64,000 nucleotides of DNA from Casuarius casuarius (taxonomy: Eukaryota > Chordata > Aves > Casuariiformes > Casuariidae). A program made the translations under genes and the position numbers. A model generated the notes under the pieces. The model did no database searches. It was not told the DNA's origin and was given only the letters and a program-made list of their open reading frames with translations. Positions 60,301 through 64,000 of the stretch are shown piece after piece. Each line of letters opens with the position of its first letter. Within the stretch, counting starts at the first letter, position 1. Where the stretch lies: the NCBI GenBank assembly GCA_003342895.1, contig PTFA01000396.1, positions 59,584-123,583 on the forward strand, read 5' to 3'.

Positions 60301-61904
60301 ACACAGGCTTGTAGCTCTATGGGCATGCAGGATGTTACTTCTCTCTGCAACCCTCCTCATTCCAAGAGTGCTCTTGGAGTTGCCCTCTGCATGTGTTGGT
60401 ACTTTTTTGGGTCACGGGAGGAGTTTTCAGCATTCAAATGAGACTTTTTCCAGTTGTTATTATCAAGCCTCCAGAATTCTTCTGTACACTGCTTTCTGTT
60501 GTATGTGGCTTTGCTGCAAAGGAATGGATTGAATAACAAGATACAGATTTCCTGGTTGCAGCTCCAAACCTCATCCATCCTTCTAAGGACTTTCTCCAGC
60601 CCTTTTCTTCAGGACCAGTGCTGTCTCTGTGTCTTACAGTCACCTAAAATGAACCTTCTGGATTCAGTGAGCCTCAGTCCAGTATATGCAAATCCCAGCC
60701 CTGGATTTACTCACTATGCCTTTGGGTCTCTGGTCACATTTTGAACAATCTGTTCAGACGGAGGAGAAGAGATTGCATGAGTTCAAACTTTTACGCGCCC
60801 CTTTCTTCAGAATAATTTCAAGATAACAAAGCAAGACTATTGTTTGAACTTCTCACCATGTTCACTTTAGAAACTGTTGCTTTCATATACCTTTCCTTTC
60901 CCTGCCTCTTTTACCTAAGTGGTTGGTGCTGTCTTCCTTAACATGATAGTTGTCCCAGACTCTGCCTGTTTAATTCTGTCATCCTTTCCCCCACACTGGA
61001 TACCTCCTGGGCAGTACCTCTTGGATCTAACTCCATTTCTGTGTTATTGTGAGGCCATGCGGATCATTCTGGGGCCCTGCTTTAGCTCAGAGACCACCTT
61101 CTTTACCTGGACAGGACTGTGCAGAGTTTCTGTCTTAGGCTTTGGTTGTGTTAAAGCTGCTGCTTCTCTGTCCTCCAAGGAACATCTGTGTCAGACCAGG
61201 TCCCCTTTAAAAGGTTCTTCAGTGGCCCCGGGTTTTAAAGCCATTTCATTTTCTCAAAAACTCTACTTAATTTCTGTAGTGAAGGTGTGATCTTTTTCAG
61301 TTCTAAATTGTAGGGTATCAGTCTGGTTGGAGGGCACCATGTCTTTGGTTTTCCTCACAGGATATTCCATGCTAGAGGTTGGCTGCAGTCCTTCTTTTTT
61401 CCCATACATGTAGAGAGCTTGGATCCATGTTGTCACTTCCTTGGCTGCAGTTCTGTGTGCTACCCAAAGGGATGGATATGTCGCTTTCAGGCCTTGTGGT
61501 GTGTAGGAGCAGCTGGATGGACTTTCAGAGTCCTCAGAACATGGTCTTGTCCCATCGGGCATGGGATATCAATTTTCCATATCCTGGAAATTCACTCCCT
61601 GCCCTTGGTCTGTGGATATGCGAGGTAAATCTGCTGGTGCTATGGCCACTTAAGGAACATGTTTTGGGATTTTACATGTAATAGTTCATGTTGATCGCAG
61701 ATCTTTCTCTCTAGGCAAAGTCCCAGGCAGATTCATAGGCAGTGGCTTGTATGCCAAGATATTGAGACACTTCTGTTCAGGCGCTCTCCCAGTCTTGGAC
61801 AGGTCCTTTGCAGCACACTCGTGTTTCTGCATTTTGTTGTCACTCATTTGCCTGAATTTCATCTAAGCATTGTAATTTTATCCTTATTTTGAATTTCACT
61901 TACG

Positions 61905-62245
61905 TGAATCTTAGGACTGCTGATAGAAAGGGGTCTTCAGTCTCCAGTCCAGCCTCCTGTTCAGAGCAGGACTGTTGCCAGTGCCGGATCAGGGAGTCTG
62001 TGGCATTGTCTAGCCAAGCCATGGAGATGTCAGTGGGGATTTCCAAGGACAGAGACTTCCACTCTTGCCCCCCTTCTGCCTTGGTGACCTGTTTTAGAGC
62101 TGCACCACACTCCTCCCAAACATGTTTTTCCTAATGTCCGCCTGTCTGCTTTGTTTTGGATCAGCCTCTCCATTTGTACCAGATGCAATCTGCTGAGGCC
62201 GCACCTGTTCAGATGAGTTTTCTCCATATACTTTCCAAGATTTTT
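61905..62245 (-). mobile_element. CR1 3' fragment, reverse orientation
   Basis: On the + strand: CTCCTGTTCAGAGCAGGACT, then GGGATTTCCAAGGACAGAGA, CTTCCACTC, and TGTTTTTCCTAATGTCCGCC followed by the start of the 3' UTR region near GTACCAGATGCAA. This is the antisense of a CR1 tail, diverged from the avian consensus. Confidence 0.8.
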
Positions 62246-63307
62246 TCTTTTATTACTGAGCTTTCTATTCTGACTGGAGTGGTGTTGTCAGAGCGACACT
62301 GTTCCACTGGGACTATCTTTGCCAATTGGCTGGAATTTCTGGTCATATCCTACCCCCCTGTCCTTTGGGAGACTTGTAGGTGTTTTGAAGTCTGTTCCTG
62401 TGACAGCTGAAACTTAACTTTACGAACTGAGGTGAGAGAGAGTTGTCTCTTCCTAAGTATACTCCAAAATGTGCATTTCATTCCTTTTATGCTTGTTTAC
62501 CATTGAAATGTTACAGGTAGTCTGCATGGGACATCAGCATCCTGCTGTTCCTGCTCTTTCTTCTTATGAATGATCCCCCAAATTGAGTTTTTATCTACAT
62601 GTGGTGACTCCTTCCTGAACTGAGATCACTGTTGCAGAGAAACCTAGGACTTCCAGACCACAAACTCTCTCCTACCTGAAGAATGGGTTAGCTAGAAGTT
62701 CCTTGGAGCCAGGAAATAATTTCCTTTTGGAAAACTTGTGTTTCTGCTGTTAGGAGCCACTTGATTCATCCAAACAATGTGGTGATTCTTTTTTTTCAGT
62801 ATGAGTAAACCTAACTACCAAATGAGCATGAAGCTTTTTGGGAGCTTTGCACCTCTGGAGCTCTTTGGAGAGTTAGCCAGTTTGTTTTTGGCTGTGAACA
62901 CCCCTCCGCCTAAAATTGTTTTCCCAAGATCACTGCTTTCTTTTTCTAATAACCTTGCCTTTCTTTATCTTTGTTTAGGGTATGTAGTCATCATTGTGTG
63001 AGAGATCTTTTGCACCTAACGGTTTCTGCACAAGAGATTTAATCAATTTATGGATGAATGCAGGGTTAACATAGGTAAAACTTGCCAGGGTAAAAATAAG
63101 CAACAAAAAGGAGTGTAAAAGCAACCTGGGATGTGCCTGGACTGATTTTTTTGCAGATATGAGTATTTGTTCAAGGTGGGGTTTGCTCAGAGCTATACTA
63201 GGGGATTGGGAGGAAGATAGGACTTGTGTTATTCAGTCCAACATCTCCCAGTGCAATGTGAGATGAGAGCTTTTTGGATCTTTGGTTGTTGGGTGCCTGT
63301 AGATCTC

Positions 63308-63332
63308 AAATATATAATATATATATAAAAAT
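63308..63332. repeat. AT microsatellite
   Basis: A run of alternating A/T (ATATATAATATATATATA) bordered by A-rich sequence. Confidence 0.85.
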
Positions 63333-64000
63333 ACAGCTTCACAGGGTTTAATAGTCATCCTCAGCCAATTTGAAATGTGCCAGAAACATGGACATTTCGC
63401 TTTAGAACTGCTTAGTCTCCTGCTCGTCAAGTGGAGTTGAATGGTGATGATGTATCTGGCTTTCTGCCATTGTTTGCAGATTTTTCTACAAAAGCTTACC
63501 CATATGAGGGAGTGGTGTAAGTCCTGCTGTAACTCAAATGCTGCCTGGCTGGGTTTCCTGTCAAACTGGGGTATCACTGTTTTCAGATCCAGCATCACTA
63601 ATAATACTATTCACCAAATGCACTTTAGACTGACCAACATTGGGCAAAACCAAGCACTATCCTAGCCTTCGCCCTTCCTCACAGCTGATTCTGTGAGGCA
63701 CTAGTTCACCTCTAACTTTTTTGCCCAGTCTGCATTTCTTCTCCTTTGGGCAGTAGGATCGCATCAGAGTCCCCTCCATGCACATCTCACTGTTTGGGTC
63801 TTACGGAAAGAGTGGGAGTTAATAGTCTGAACTGCCTTTTCTGTCCAGCACTGGTAGTTTCCTGTTTGAAATCAGTGGTGTCAGTTTCATAAAGCTTCCC
63901 TGTAGGAAGTGATTCTTGTGTTAAGCATGTTTTATGTATCTCATTTAATTACCATTTAAAATGCTGTCTGTCAGAGGGCTATGGTGTGGTTATAAACCAG

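Larger units (their letters stand above)
26844..64000 (+). other. Long gene-poor region, probably a first intron of the next gene
   Basis: About 37 kb without an exon I can assign. I looked for coronin 2A signatures (for example WNPF, GHRGNV, VMIWNLD) in all frames given and found none, so any CORO2A coding exons must lie beyond 64,000. The open frames are short, overlapping and unconserved in appearance, or antisense to CR1. Recognisable content is listed separately: CR1 fragments near 32.8, 33.4, 36.1, 38.4, 44.3, 45.9, 54.1, 57.2 and 61.9 kb, tandem repeats at 41.2 and 48.9 kb, and simple repeats. Stretches between these hold nothing I can identify. Confidence 0.5.

Noticed and set aside
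62801..63001. Frame beginning MSKPNYQMSMKL after an acceptor-like TTTTTTTTCAG, considered as the CORO2A start exon
   Set aside because: The translation does not resemble the coronin N-terminus (SSKFRHVFGK) at any point.

Overview
This window is ordinary vertebrate nuclear DNA, most likely from a bird (a crocodilian or turtle is less likely). The evidence is GT-AG introns, a GC-rich CpG island, a large 3' UTR, and dispersed CR1 (chicken repeat 1) non-LTR retrotransposon fragments as the only mobile elements I can recognise. The CR1 tails read like the sauropsid/avian families. I see no bacterial, plasmid, phage or CRISPR structure.

The one gene whose protein I can read is TBC1D2 (TBC1D2A/Armus), on the + strand at about 2.4-21.2 kb. 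Thirteen coding exons join without a frame break into a 932-codon reading frame. It has an N-terminal PH domain, a central coiled coil and a C-terminal Rab-GAP TBC domain. Both catalytic fingers of the TBC domain are present (Arg682 and Gln719 in this model). Every splice phase is compatible, so the gene looks intact. Its 3' UTR is about 2.4 kb and ends near an AATAAA at 21,150. The first 400 bases look like the edge of a GC-rich promoter region that extends left of the window, so TBC1D2 probably also has an upstream 5' exon.

From 21.2 to 26.0 kb I see no gene, only one old CR1 tail and a small tandem duplication. A strong CpG island at about 26.04-27.24 kb has clustered GC boxes and a good splice donor at 26,667. 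It looks like the promoter and non-coding first exon of the next + strand gene. In mammals the gene downstream of TBC1D2 in the same orientation is CORO2A, so that is my inference. No coronin coding exon is visible before the window ends, so 26.7-64.0 kb would be a long first intron.

That putative intron holds CR1 fragments of several ages. The largest is a 5'-truncated, frameshifted element of about 2.3 kb at 54.06-56.34 kb on the - strand, with recognisable reverse-transcriptase pieces. It also holds a degenerate ~71-bp tandem array at 48.9 kb and the second copy of a dispersed repeat whose first copy lies in TBC1D2 intron 8.

I found no new biological system. The best leads are regulatory or structural: four clustered ACACGCGTGGG sites in the CpG island, the degenerate array at 48.9 kb, the CR1-linked repeat pair at 12.3/36.1 kb, and the open reading frame that continues upstream of the chosen TBC1D2 start.
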